Assembly: GCA_900553065.1 (NCBI GenBank)
Contig: USBZ01000036.1
Coordinates: 1-19,245 of the forward strand
DNA length: 19,245 nucleotides
Origin: an uncultured Desulfovibrio sp.
Lineage (GTDB): Bacteria > Desulfobacterota > Desulfovibrionia > Desulfovibrionales > Desulfovibrionaceae
Reading direction: 5' to 3'
Shown: piece after piece, positions 7,617 to 15,150 of the stretch
Layout: the number at the start of each line of letters is the position of its first letter
Position numbering within the stretch: position 1 is the stretch's first letter
Translations under genes and position numbers: made by a program
The notes under the pieces: model-generated
The model's input: only the letters and a program-made list of their open reading frames with translations
What the model was told of the DNA's origin: nothing
Databases searched by the model: none

Positions 7617-7826
7617 TTACTTCGCGAATTTGGCGTACTTCTTGCGGAAGCGGTCAATGCGGCCGGCAGTATCGACGAAGCGCTGCTTGCCGGTGAAGAA
7701 AGGATGGCAGGCGGAACAGATTTCCACGTTCACGGTTTCGCCCTTGGTGGAAAGAACTTCCACAACATTGCCGCAGGCGCAGACAAGCTTGGCCTTGTAC
7801 ACTTTGGGATGGATGCCTTCTTTCAT
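7617..7826 (-). CDS. rpmE: Ribosomal protein L31 (zinc-binding form)
   Basis: A 69-residue L31 of the large ribosomal subunit. It carries the full Cys set of the zinc-binding (C+) form: Cys16, Cys18, Cys37 and Cys40 (VCACGN; EICSACHPF). The family ending PFFTGKQRFVDTAGRIDRFRKKY is complete. In many bacteria a Cys-less paralogue replaces this form when zinc is scarce; none is seen here. GAGGAG lies six bases before the ATG. The gene is flanked by its own terminator and by a 213-base divergent region shared with the precorrin-2 dehydrogenase gene. Confidence 0.98.
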   Translation of the reverse strand: MKEGIHPKVYKAKLVCACGNVVEVLSTKGETVNVEICSACHPFFTGKQRFVDTAGRIDRFRKKYAKFAK

Positions 7827-7840
7827 GGTACACTCCTCAG

Positions 7841-7898
7841 ATGATTTGCGGACCCACGGGTACGCCCATACCCACCCTGGTAGGCGGACAGTCGCCTA
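7841..7898 (-). promoter_or_regulatory. Structured 5' leader of rpmE (possible autoregulatory leader)
   Basis: Just upstream of the rpmE ribosome site two perfect small hairpins stand side by side: 7881-7886 with 7893-7898 (TAGGCG/CGCCTA, 6-base loop) and 7858-7862 with 7869-7873 (GGGTA/TACCC, 6-base loop). Several bacterial groups regulate L31 through a structured leader bound by the protein itself. I cannot match this one to a named leader class, so the role is inferred from position and structure only. Confidence 0.35.
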
Positions 7899-8039
7899 GT
7901 CGCCCGATTTACCGCAGCGTTGAAGATTCAAGTCGGAGAACCCTACTGCTTTTTTCCACATTAGTCCAGCGTTTTTCCCCTTTATTCTCCGATGGGATCG
8001 ATCTGTCTCTGGACGAGCGCTCCGGTAAAGGCTATACCC

Positions 8040-8753
8040 ATGCCCATGCGTTATTATCCCTTGTTCCTCAGTCTTGCCGAAGCCCGCTGTCTGTTGGTGG
8101 GGGCCGGAGCCGTGGGTCGGCGCAAGCTCGCCGCGCTTCTCGCCTGCTCACCCGCCTCCGTGCTGGTCGTGGATCCCGACATGGACGAAAAGGCCGTACG
8201 CGAGACGGCCGCCGGGTATCCCGCCGCTTCGCTCACGCTGGAACGGCGCGGATTCTGCCCCGAAGACATGAACGGCTGCACGCTGGTTTTTGCCGCCACG
8301 CCCTCGGCAACCGTGAACTCGGCCATTGCCAGACTGTGCCGGGCATCGGGCGTGCTCTGCAACGTGGCAGGTCCGCTGGAACAGGGCGTCAGGGGCAGCT
8401 TTCTCGTTCCCGCTCAGGTGGAAAAGGGTCCCGTCACGCTGGCGCTTTCCACCAGCGGATGCAGCCCCGCTCTGGCCAGAGCGCTGAAGAATGATCTCGG
8501 AGAATGGCTTCAGAACGGCTATGCCCATCTTGCCCTGCTGCTGAAGGCCCTGCGCCCCCGCCTGCTGGCTCTCGGGCTTGGCAGCGACGCCGATGCCGAT
8601 ATTTTCCGCGCGCTGTGCGCGCGTCCGCTGCGCGATCATCTTATGGACGCGCTTGCCCGCAGGGATGCCTCCAGGGCGGACGAACTCATCCGTCCGCTGC
8701 TTCCCGCCTCTCTTTCCTTTTCCGCCGAGGAGATTTTCCATGAACTGGACTGA
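8040..8753 (+). CDS. Precorrin-2 dehydrogenase-like protein (SirC/Met8/CysG-N family)
   Basis: The family oxidises precorrin-2 to sirohydrochlorin with NAD+, a step to siroheme, needed by sulfite reductase, and to the alternative heme route used by sulfate reducers. The 237-residue protein has the Rossmann motif GAGAVGRRK (21-29), VVDPDM (43-48), FAATPSATVN (84-93) and STSGCSPALARALK (137-150). The usual Asn-Val-Val-Asp reads Asn-Val-Ala-Gly at 108-111 with about three added residues before the Phe-x-x-Pro-Ala, so the Asp seen as catalytic in Met8p (Asp141) and CysG (Asp104) is missing. I start at 8040, where AAAGG lies eight bases upstream; the Met at 8046 is a close alternative. The 3' end overlaps the next gene by 14 bases, and the set with the HemX-like gene and hemA looks like one operon. 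Confidence 0.88.
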   Translation: MPMRYYPLFLSLAEARCLLVGAGAVGRRKLAALLACSPASVLVVDPDMDEKAVRETAAGYPAASLTLERRGFCPEDMNGCTLVFAATPSATVNSAIARLCRASGVLCNVAGPLEQGVRGSFLVPAQVEKGPVTLALSTSGCSPALARALKNDLGEWLQNGYAHLALLLKALRPRLLALGLGSDADADIFRALCARPLRDHLMDALARRDASRADELIRPLLPASLSFSAEEIFHELD

Positions 8754-9552
8754 CGTTTTCTCCTACCTGTGTCTGGCCCTCTACGCTCTGGCCACCGTCG
8801 CCTCGCTGGCAGGCGTGCTCGGCCGCTCCGCACGGGTGAAAAAACTGGCCTGTCTGCTCTGCACGGGCGGCTTTGCCCTGCACACGCTCTGGCTTATCTG
8901 CAGCCTTGCAGGAGGCGCCTTCAGCGACGTATCCCGCGGCTTCTACCTGCTGCCGCTCTCCTGGTTCCTGGCGCTTACGGGTCTTCTCATGTCCCGCCGT
9001 CAGAACATGGACATCGTTCTTCACTTCGTTGCGCCGTGGGCCTTCTTCCTCGGCGCGTGCGCTTTAGGCTTTGCCCATACCCCGGGAACCATGACCATGA
9101 CCGGCCCGCTCTTCGTTCTGCATCTGGCCGCCATCTTCGTCGGTGTGGGCGTGATGGCCGTGGCCGCAGGCGCAGGCACGCTGTTTCTCTGGCAGGAATC
9201 CTCCATCAAGCGCAAGACTCCGCTGGAAGGTTTCCGCAAGGATCTGCCCGCCCTCGGCGCGCTCGACAGAGTGAACGCCCTTGCCACGCTCATCGGTTTC
9301 CCCTGCTACAGCCTCGGCGTGCTCTGCGGCTTTCTCTGGGCCCGCATCAGCTGGGGAAGCTTTATGAGCGGAGACTTCAAGGAATGGATCTCCCTGCTCA
9401 TTCTCGCCGTGTACGCGCTGCTCTTCCATCAGCGTCAGGCTCTCGGCTGGCGCGGGCGCAAGCCTGCCATTCTTGCCATCATCATTTTCGCCGCGTCGCT
9501 GTTCTCCATGTTCGTGGTGAACACCGTTCTCTCCACGCAGCACGGCTTCTAG
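8740..9552 (+). CDS. HemX/CcsA-like cytochrome c assembly membrane protein
   Basis: A 270-residue, strongly hydrophobic protein with about eight membrane segments. The C-terminal half follows the CcsA/ResC/HemX pattern: a tryptophan-rich segment WGSFMSGD (205-212) followed by KEW, then VYALLFHQR with His230, GWRGRKPA, and a final NTVLSTQHGF with His268; His48 and His128 could serve as the other heme-facing histidines. In cytochrome c assembly such proteins carry and present heme across the membrane, while HemX forms encoded beside hemA are thought to tune glutamyl-tRNA reductase levels. The neighbourhood favours the HemX role, but the sequence does not decide. GAGGAG lies seven bases before the ATG, and the start is inside the end of the preceding gene, so the two are probably translated together. 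Confidence 0.87.
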   Translation: MNWTDVFSYLCLALYALATVASLAGVLGRSARVKKLACLLCTGGFALHTLWLICSLAGGAFSDVSRGFYLLPLSWFLALTGLLMSRRQNMDIVLHFVAPWAFFLGACALGFAHTPGTMTMTGPLFVLHLAAIFVGVGVMAVAAGAGTLFLWQESSIKRKTPLEGFRKDLPALGALDRVNALATLIGFPCYSLGVLCGFLWARISWGSFMSGDFKEWISLLILAVYALLFHQRQALGWRGRKPAILAIIIFAASLFSMFVVNTVLSTQHGF

Positions 9553-9613
9553 CGGCCTGCGCTTTCTTTAAAGCGTATCTTCGCCCGCCACACTCTTTTT
9601 TCTCAGGACCGTC

Positions 9614-10888
9614 ATGAACAGCACCATTCATCTCATAGGCATCAACCATCGCACCGCCGCCGTGGAGGTGCGCGAAAAGTTCGCGCTCACCAACTTCTGC
9701 GCTCCGGACACCTGGGCCATCCCCACGGGCGACGGCATCAGCGAATCCCTCATTCTCTCCACCTGCAACCGCGTGGAAGTTCTCGTGATCGGCGATGGCG
9801 ATCTTCCCCGGCAGCGCGCCCTGGAATGCTGGGCCAGAGCCAGAGGACACAGCGTCGAAGAGCTCGAGCCCTACCTCTATCAATATAAAAACGACGAGGC
9901 CATCCGCCACCTCTTCAACGTGGCCTCCAGTCTGGATTCCCTCGTGCTCGGCGAACCGCAGATTCTCGGTCAGCTCAAGGCCGCCTACCGCAAGGCCACC
10001 CAGAGCCACAGCGCGGGAACCATCATCAACAGACTGCTCCACAAGGCCTTTTCCGTGGCCAAGCGCGTGCGTTCGGAAACGGGCGTCGCCTCCAGCGCGG
10101 TCTCCATCAGCTACGCCGCCGTGGAACTGGCCAAGCAGATCTTCGACGACATGAGCCGGCACAACGCCCTCATCATCGGCGCCGGAGAAATGGCGGAACT
10201 GGCCGCCCTGCATCTGAAGCAGGCGGGCGTGCGCCGCATACGCGTGTGCAACCGCACCTATGCCAAGGCAGAGGAGCTGGCCCATCGTCTCGGCGGGGAG
10301 GCCGTTCCCTTCGACCAGCTCTTCGATCACCTTACCGACACCGATATCGTGATCAGCTCCACCGGTGCTCCGGAGGCCATCATTCACGAGCAGGACATGC
10401 GCGACGTGCTCAAAAAGCGCAAGCATCGCCCCATGTTTCTCATCGACATTGCCATGCCCCGCGACATCGCCCCTTCCGTCAATACGCTGGACAACATCTA
10501 TCTCTACGATATCGACGACCTCAAGGAAGTGGTGGAGGAGCACATCGCCGAGCGCCGCAAGGAAGCCGTTCGTGCCCGCGCCATCGTGGACGAGGAGACC
10601 CTCGCCTTCCATCAGTGGCTGGATTCCCTGACGCTTCAGCCCACCATCGTCGCTCTGGTGGAGCGAGGACAGCGCATCATGGAAGAAGAGCTTGCCAAGA
10701 CGCTGCACCGACTCGGCCCTGTGGACGATGCCACCCGCGAGGCGCTGGAAATCATGGCCAGCTCGCTGGTGAGACGCTTCAATCACGAGCCCATATCCTT
10801 CATGAAGGATCGCTTTCATGAGGCGGCCAATCCGGAATACACCATGCAGGCCGTAGATACGGTACGTCGCGTCTTCAAGCTCAAATAA
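9614..10888 (+). CDS. hemA: Glutamyl-tRNA reductase
   Basis: GluTR reduces glutamyl-tRNA(Glu) with NADPH to glutamate-1-semialdehyde, the first committed step of tetrapyrrole synthesis by the C5 route. The 424-residue protein has GINHRTAAVEVRE (9-21), the catalytic Cys51 in LSTCNRVEV, the substrate loop SSLDSLVLGEPQILGQ (105-120), the NADPH-binding GAGEMAELAA (189-198) with VCNRTYAKAEELA, LIDIAMPRDI, and the C-terminal helical dimerisation domain ending VRRVFKLK. AGGA stands five bases before the ATG. It lies 61 bases after the HemX-like gene and a strong hairpin follows it, so it closes the cluster. It supplies precursor for the siroheme branch encoded two genes upstream. Confidence 0.98.
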   Translation: MNSTIHLIGINHRTAAVEVREKFALTNFCAPDTWAIPTGDGISESLILSTCNRVEVLVIGDGDLPRQRALECWARARGHSVEELEPYLYQYKNDEAIRHLFNVASSLDSLVLGEPQILGQLKAAYRKATQSHSAGTIINRLLHKAFSVAKRVRSETGVASSAVSISYAAVELAKQIFDDMSRHNALIIGAGEMAELAALHLKQAGVRRIRVCNRTYAKAEELAHRLGGEAVPFDQLFDHLTDTDIVISSTGAPEAIIHEQDMRDVLKKRKHRPMFLIDIAMPRDIAPSVNTLDNIYLYDIDDLKEVVEEHIAERRKEAVRARAIVDEETLAFHQWLDSLTLQPTIVALVERGQRIMEEELAKTLHRLGPVDDATREALEIMASSLVRRFNHEPISFMKDRFHEAANPEYTMQAVDTVRRVFKLK

Positions 10889-10908
10889 ACAGCGCCTTTT
10901 CTTTCCGG

Positions 10909-10961
10909 GCCGCCCGCAGTTCACAGGATCTTCCTGCTGCGGGCGGCTCTCATATTTTCTT
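10909..10961 (+). terminator. Probable terminator after hemA
   Basis: A perfect 11-base GC-rich stem (10909-10919 with 10937-10947) encloses a 17-base loop and is followed by TCTCATATTTTCTT, a broken T-run. Position 20 bases past the hemA stop supports the role, although the tail is weaker than usual. Confidence 0.6.
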
Positions 10962-11208
10962 CCCGTGCCGTCTTTGCGAACACGGATGATCCCCCCGGTT
11001 CATCGCCGCCCGTGCTTCTTCCGGCGCCGCGCCCCGCCTCTCTCCGGCAAAACGTTTCGGCCTCCTCAAAATAAAGCGCCTTACCCTCTCTTCCCCGACA
11101 TCCGTCGGCCTTTTTTCCGCCTCTTTTGCCGCACAGCCCGCCCTTCTCTCCCCTTCCTGCCGGGTGCGCAGAGGCTTTTCCCGCAGGTCAGGCCGTTCCG
11201 TATATTAA
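10962..11208. other. Gene-free intergenic stretch between hemA and pta
   Basis: This pyrimidine-rich region holds no credible gene: the one plus-strand reading frame in it (10965-11213) gives a Pro/Arg/Phe-rich product with no family likeness and no ribosome site. The only structure seen is a small hairpin at 11095-11108 (CCGAC/GTCGG) followed by CC and six T at 11111-11116, which could act as a second weak terminator on the plus strand. Confidence 0.5.
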
Positions 11209-11222
11209 ATTGAGCGCTCAAT
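11209..11222. promoter_or_regulatory. Perfect 14-base palindrome upstream of pta, possible operator
   Basis: ATTGAGCGCTCAAT reads the same on both strands without a gap, in an AT-rich patch about 80 bases before the -35 of the pta promoter. Ungapped palindromes of this kind and size are common operators of TetR-type dimers. No regulator gene is in the window, so the binding protein is unknown. Confidence 0.45.
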
Positions 11223-11302
11223 CAATTTTTATGTAACGACATTTCCCCATTGATTACAAAAAGATACTCAAAAAAGTCGTCCTTTGCGACGGAGCCGGAC
11301 TC

Positions 11303-11330
11303 TTGACTCATTTTGCCAGCCTATTACACT
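11303..11330 (+). promoter_or_regulatory. Sigma70-like promoter of pta-ackA
   Basis: TTGACT (11303-11308), a 16-base spacer and TACACT (11325-11330) give a start near 11337 and a leader of about 65 bases. The leader contains a short hairpin GCCCT-ACA-AGGGC (11345-11357) followed by TTTTCATTTT. Confidence 0.55.
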
Positions 11331-11401
11331 GGCGAGGCAATTTCGCCCTACAAGGGCTTTTCATTTTCCGGCTGCATATCTCTTTTTAAGGAGTCGCCCT
11401 C

Positions 11402-12937
11402 ATGACACGCACGCTTTTCGTCACCGCTCTTGCGGCGGACTCCGGCAAGGCCGAAGCCGTCGCCGGTCTGATGGATCTCATCAAGGGTTCCGCCAAGGCC
11501 CCGGTTCTTTTCCGTCCCGTTCCCCGTCTCGAAACCGCTCTTGAACTCATCAACGGCGGCAAGGGCAACGAACTGATAGACTCCGTTCTGGCCGCCTACA
11601 AGGAAGCTTCCGCAAACGCCGACTTCGTACTCTGCGAAGGCACCGACTTCGCCGGCAGAAGCGCTGCCTTTGAAAACGCCCTCAATGCCTGCGTCGTCGC
11701 CAACATGGGCGCTCCCGTGCTGCTCGCCCTCTCCGGCGAAGGCTGCTCGCCCGCCGAAGTGGCTGCCACCGTCACCACCTTCCAGTGCCAGATGAAGGAA
11801 CAGTGCGTGGAACTTCTCGGCGTGTTCCTTTCCGGCATGAGCGAAGAAGACGAAAAGGCCGTGGCCGCATACTTCTCCTTCCCCGTCAGCAGCAAGGCCG
11901 AAGCCTTCGCTTCCATCCTCGATGCCTGCAACGGTCACATCACGCCTCGTCTTTTTGAATTCGGCCTCATCGAACAGGCGCAGAAGCATCCCATGCGCAT
12001 CGTGCTGCCCGAAGGCGAGGAAGACAGACTCATCAAGGCTGCCGCCATTCTCATTCAGCGCAAGGTGGCCGACATCATTCTGCTCGGCGACGAAGCCAAG
12101 ATCCGCGCCCGCGCCGCGGAACTTGCCGTGAGCGTGGACGGCGCCACCATCATCAATCCCGTGACGGCTCCCGACTTTGAAGACTTTGCGGAAACCTACG
12201 CTCAGCTGCGCGCCAAGAAGGGCGTCACCATCGAGCAGGCCCGCGAAAAAATGGCCGACAACACCTACTACGGCACCATGATGATCTACAAGGAAAAGGC
12301 CGACGGCATGGTTTCCGGCGCCGTGAACACCACCGCCCACACCGTGCGTCCCGCTCTTGAATTCATCAAGACCAAGCCCACGGCCTCTATCGTGTCCAGC
12401 GCCTTCTTCGTCTGCCTGAAGGACCGCGTGAACACCTACGGCGACTGCGCCATCAACCTTGATCCCGATGCCGAACAGCTCGCCACCATCGCCGTGACCA
12501 CCGCCGAAACCGCCGCCGCCTTCGGTCTGGAACCCCGCGTGGCCATGCTTTCCTACTCCACCGGCAACTCCGGCAAGGGTCCCACCGTGGACAAGGTGAA
12601 GGAAGCTACCCGTCTCGCCAGGGAAAAGGCCCCTGAACTTCTGCTCACCGGCCCCATCCAGTACGACGCCGCCGTGGACGCCGCCACCGCCAAGACCAAG
12701 CTGCCCGGTGATCCCGTGGCCGGTCGCGCCAGCGTCTTCATCGTGCCCGACATCAACACCGGCAACAACCTGTACAAGGCTGTTCAGCGTTCCGCTCACG
12801 CCGTGGCCATCGGTCCCGTGCTGCAGGGCCTGCGCAAGCCCGTCAACGACCTGTCCCGCGGCTGCACCGTGCCGGACATCGTCAATACCGTTGCCATCAC
12901 CGCTATCCAGGCTCAGGCCGAAAAGGGACTCAAATAA
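11402..12937 (+). CDS. pta: Phosphate acetyltransferase with a shortened N-terminal domain
   Basis: Pta interconverts acetyl-CoA and acetyl phosphate; with AckA it makes ATP from acetyl-CoA or activates acetate. The catalytic PTA/PTB domain fills about 184-511: RIVLPEGEEDRLIKAA (199-214), DGMVSGAVNTTA, YGDCAINLDPDAEQLA, MLSYSTGNSGKGP, GPIQYDAAVD and NTGNNLYKAVQRSA. In front lies only about 165 residues of the P-loop/dethiobiotin-synthase-like domain, with a degraded nucleotide loop (TALAADSGKAE, 8-18). The DRTGG domain of long (about 700-residue) Pta proteins is absent; the short piece YFSFPVSSKAEAF (157-169) looks like the linker that normally follows it. The length of 511 lies between short and long classes. 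The start has AAGGAG eight bases upstream. The stop overlaps the ackA start by one base. Confidence 0.95.
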   Translation: MTRTLFVTALAADSGKAEAVAGLMDLIKGSAKAPVLFRPVPRLETALELINGGKGNELIDSVLAAYKEASANADFVLCEGTDFAGRSAAFENALNACVVANMGAPVLLALSGEGCSPAEVAATVTTFQCQMKEQCVELLGVFLSGMSEEDEKAVAAYFSFPVSSKAEAFASILDACNGHITPRLFEFGLIEQAQKHPMRIVLPEGEEDRLIKAAAILIQRKVADIILLGDEAKIRARAAELAVSVDGATIINPVTAPDFEDFAETYAQLRAKKGVTIEQAREKMADNTYYGTMMIYKEKADGMVSGAVNTTAHTVRPALEFIKTKPTASIVSSAFFVCLKDRVNTYGDCAINLDPDAEQLATIAVTTAETAAAFGLEPRVAMLSYSTGNSGKGPTVDKVKEATRLAREKAPELLLTGPIQYDAAVDAATAKTKLPGDPVAGRASVFIVPDINTGNNLYKAVQRSAHAVAIGPVLQGLRKPVNDLSRGCTVPDIVNTVAITAIQAQAEKGLK

Positions 12938-14160
12938 TGGTCAAGAAAATTCTCGTCATCAACGGAGGCAGCTCCTCCTTCAAGTATCAGGTGCTGGAAA
13001 AGGAAACCGAACGCCGCCTCTGCCAGGGCCTCGTGGAACGCATCGGCTCTCCGGACAGCATGCTCACCCACAAGCGCTTCAATGAAAACGGCGAAACCGA
13101 AAAGTTCGAGTATCCCGGCAACTACGACACGCATGCCGCAGGCATGGCCAAGGTGGCCGAAGTGCTCATGAATCACGAACTCGGCGGCGTCATCGACGAT
13201 CGGGCGGAAATCGTGGTCATCGGCCATCGCGTGCTCATGGGCGGCCCCGACTATCAGGAAGCCCTCGTCACCGACGAAGTCAAGCAGGTCATCCGCGACT
13301 ACATCCCCCTCGGACCGCTTCACAACCCCGCCAACCTCACCGGCATTGAAGCCATGGAAAAGCTGTTCCCCGGCGTGCCCAACGTGGCCGTCTTCGACAC
13401 CGGCTTCCATGCCACCATGCCCGACTATGCCTATACCTACGCCCTGCCCAAGGAACTGACGAAGAAGTACAACATCCGCCGCTACGGCTTCCACGGTACT
13501 TCTCACCGCTATGTTTCCAAGGCCGGCGCCGCTCTGCTCGGCAAGCAGCCTTCGGAAGTGAACGTCATCGTGTGCCACCTCGGCAACGGCAGCTCCGTGT
13601 CCGCCGTGCGCGCCGGAAAGTGCGTCGACACCAGCATGGGTCTCACCCCTCTGCAGGGCCTTGTCATGGGTACCCGCTGCGGCGATATCGACCCCGCCAT
13701 CGTTCCCTTCCTCATGAAGAACGAAGGTCTGAGCTGCGATGAAGTCGACACCCTCATGAACAAGAAGTCCGGCTTCCTCGGCCTGTGCGGCAAGAGCGAC
13801 AGCCGCGACATCGAAGCCGGCGTGAGCGCCGGTGATCCCGACTGCATCCTCACCTTCAACACGCAGTGCTACTCCGTGAAGAAGTACATCGGCGCCTACA
13901 TGGCCGCTCTCGGCCATGTGGATCTCATCGCCTTTGCCGGCGGCATCGGCGAAAACGCCGCCTCCGTCCGCGCCAAGATCCTTGAGAACCTCGAAGAGTT
14001 CGGCATCGAGCTTGATCCCGAACTCAACAGCGTGCGCCGCGGCGATCCCCACTTCATCAGCAAGGAAGGTTCCCGCGTGAAGGTTGCCGTCATCCCCACC
14101 GATGAAGAGCTGGAAATCGCCCGTATCTCCGTCGGCATTGCCGAAGGCGCCAACGCGTAA
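12937..14160 (+). CDS. ackA: Acetate kinase
   Basis: AckA transfers phosphate between acetyl phosphate and ADP. The 407-residue protein has the ASKHA-fold signatures INGGSSSFKYQ with Asn9, GHRV with Arg98, FDTGFHATMP with Asp154, RYGFHGTSHRYV, HLGNGSSVSAV, MGTRCGDIDPAI with Arg247, and FAGGIGENAASVR with Glu339. The residues known as catalytic in the Methanosarcina enzyme therefore all have counterparts. Stop and start codons of pta and ackA overlap as TAATG, so the kinase is translated in step with its partner; AAGGGA lies upstream within pta. A strong terminator follows 24 bases after the stop, closing a two-gene operon. Confidence 0.98.
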   Translation: MVKKILVINGGSSSFKYQVLEKETERRLCQGLVERIGSPDSMLTHKRFNENGETEKFEYPGNYDTHAAGMAKVAEVLMNHELGGVIDDRAEIVVIGHRVLMGGPDYQEALVTDEVKQVIRDYIPLGPLHNPANLTGIEAMEKLFPGVPNVAVFDTGFHATMPDYAYTYALPKELTKKYNIRRYGFHGTSHRYVSKAGAALLGKQPSEVNVIVCHLGNGSSVSAVRAGKCVDTSMGLTPLQGLVMGTRCGDIDPAIVPFLMKNEGLSCDEVDTLMNKKSGFLGLCGKSDSRDIEAGVSAGDPDCILTFNTQCYSVKKYIGAYMAALGHVDLIAFAGGIGENAASVRAKILENLEEFGIELDPELNSVRRGDPHFISKEGSRVKVAVIPTDEELEIARISVGIAEGANA

Positions 14161-14184
14161 CAGGCTTCATTCCGTCTTATGAGA

Positions 14185-14220
14185 GGCCCTGCCGGAAAGA
14201 ATTCCGGCAGGGCCTTTTGT
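14185..14220 (+). terminator. Rho-independent terminator after ackA
   Basis: A perfect 13-base stem (14185-14197 with 14202-14214) with a 4-base loop is followed by TTTTGTCTTGTCT. It ends the pta-ackA transcript. Confidence 0.93.
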
Positions 14221-14288
14221 CTTGTCTGCTGCAAAAAACCTCTTCTGAACGGCGACTACCCCCTTTAATGTGAATTAACCCTCATATC

Positions 14289-14317
14289 TTGCGCTCCCCA
14301 CCATATTTTTTTATGTT
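14289..14317 (+). promoter_or_regulatory. Possible promoter of dapB
   Basis: TTGCGC (14289-14294), 17 bases, then TATGTT (14312-14317) lie in an AT-rich stretch 41 bases before the dapB start. The match is moderate, but a promoter is expected here because a strong terminator closes the operon before it. Confidence 0.35.
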
Positions 14318-14358
14318 TGACTCTTGAAAATAATCCATCAAATTCCCGGAGAAATCAT

Positions 14359-15150
14359 ATGGCTCTTTCCATCATCGTCATGGGTGCAGCCGGTCGCATG
14401 GGCTCCACCATCGCCCGTCTTGCCGAAGAAGCGGATGATCTTGTACTTGCCGCCGTGCTTGAACGCGCGGAATCAAAAGACAGGCTCGCCGGCTTCGCCG
14501 CATCCGGTGTTCTGATCTCCAGCGATATCTCCACCGTTCTGCCCGCCTGTCCGGGAGCCGTCGTCATCGACTTCACCTCGCCCGAAGCCAGCATGGTCAC
14601 GGCACGCGCCGCCGCTGCCGCCGGCAATCCCGTCATCATCGGCACCACGGGCTTCTCGGAAGAGCAGCTTGCCGAACTGGATGAACTTGCCGGACACAGT
14701 CTTGTCTTCCGCTCCGCCAACATGAGCGTCGGCATCAATGTCATCATGGATCTGCTGCCCCGCCTTACCGAGCTGCTCGGCGAAGCCTATGACGTGGAAA
14801 TGATGGAAATCCACCACAACAAGAAGAAGGACGCCCCCAGCGGTACGGCTCTGCTGCTCGCAGAACCCATCCTCGAAGCTAAGGGACTCTCCCGTGCCGA
14901 CATCAATACCAACCGCTTCGACGTACGCGAACCTCGCAAACACGATGAAATCGGTATCCAGTCCCTGCGCGGCGGCGATGTGGTCGGCGTGCATACGGTG
15001 TACTACATGGGCCCCGGAGAACGCATCGAAATCACCCATCAGGCGCACTCCCGCGAGAACTTCGCCAACGGCGCTCTTCGTGCCGCACGCTGGATCGCTT
15101 CCCAGAAGCCGGGCCGCGTGTACAACATGCAGGACGTGCTGCACAGCTAA
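14359..15150 (+). CDS. dapB: 4-hydroxy-tetrahydrodipicolinate reductase
   Basis: DapB reduces the cyclic dihydrodipicolinate-type intermediate with NAD(P)H on the way to lysine and meso-diaminopimelate for the cell wall. The 263-residue protein (E. coli 273) has the nucleotide-binding GAAGRMGS (9-16), IDFTSPEA (70-77), GTTGF (95-99), the catalytic stretch HHNKKKDAPSGTA (152-164) with His153 and Lys157, and the C-terminal HQAHSRENFANGALRAARWI. The ATG at 14359 is chosen because GGAGA lies about seven bases upstream and the Rossmann motif then starts at the right distance; an upstream in-frame TTG at 14317 would add 14 unlike residues. It stands alone between the ackA terminator and nadE. Confidence 0.97.
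   Translation: MALSIIVMGAAGRMGSTIARLAEEADDLVLAAVLERAESKDRLAGFAASGVLISSDISTVLPACPGAVVIDFTSPEASMVTARAAAAAGNPVIIGTTGFSEEQLAELDELAGHSLVFRSANMSVGINVIMDLLPRLTELLGEAYDVEMMEIHHNKKKDAPSGTALLLAEPILEAKGLSRADINTNRFDVREPRKHDEIGIQSLRGGDVVGVHTVYYMGPGERIEITHQAHSRENFANGALRAARWIASQKPGRVYNMQDVLHS

Noticed and set aside
9560..9575. Small hairpin CGCTTT/AAAGCG between the HemX-like gene and hemA
   Set aside because: Only six pairs and no T-run; the genes look like one operon, so I do not call a terminator.
9482..10924. A 480-residue open frame on the minus strand opposite hemA
   Set aside because: hemA on the plus strand is conserved throughout; the antisense product is Gly/His/Val-rich shadow sequence.
10965..11213. 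An 82-residue open frame between hemA and pta
   Set aside because: No ribosome site, Pro/Arg-rich low-complexity product from a pyrimidine-rich stretch, no family likeness.
11331..11346. Sigma54 promoter before pta (TGGCGAGG...)
   Set aside because: The GG and GC elements are not at the required ten-base spacing.
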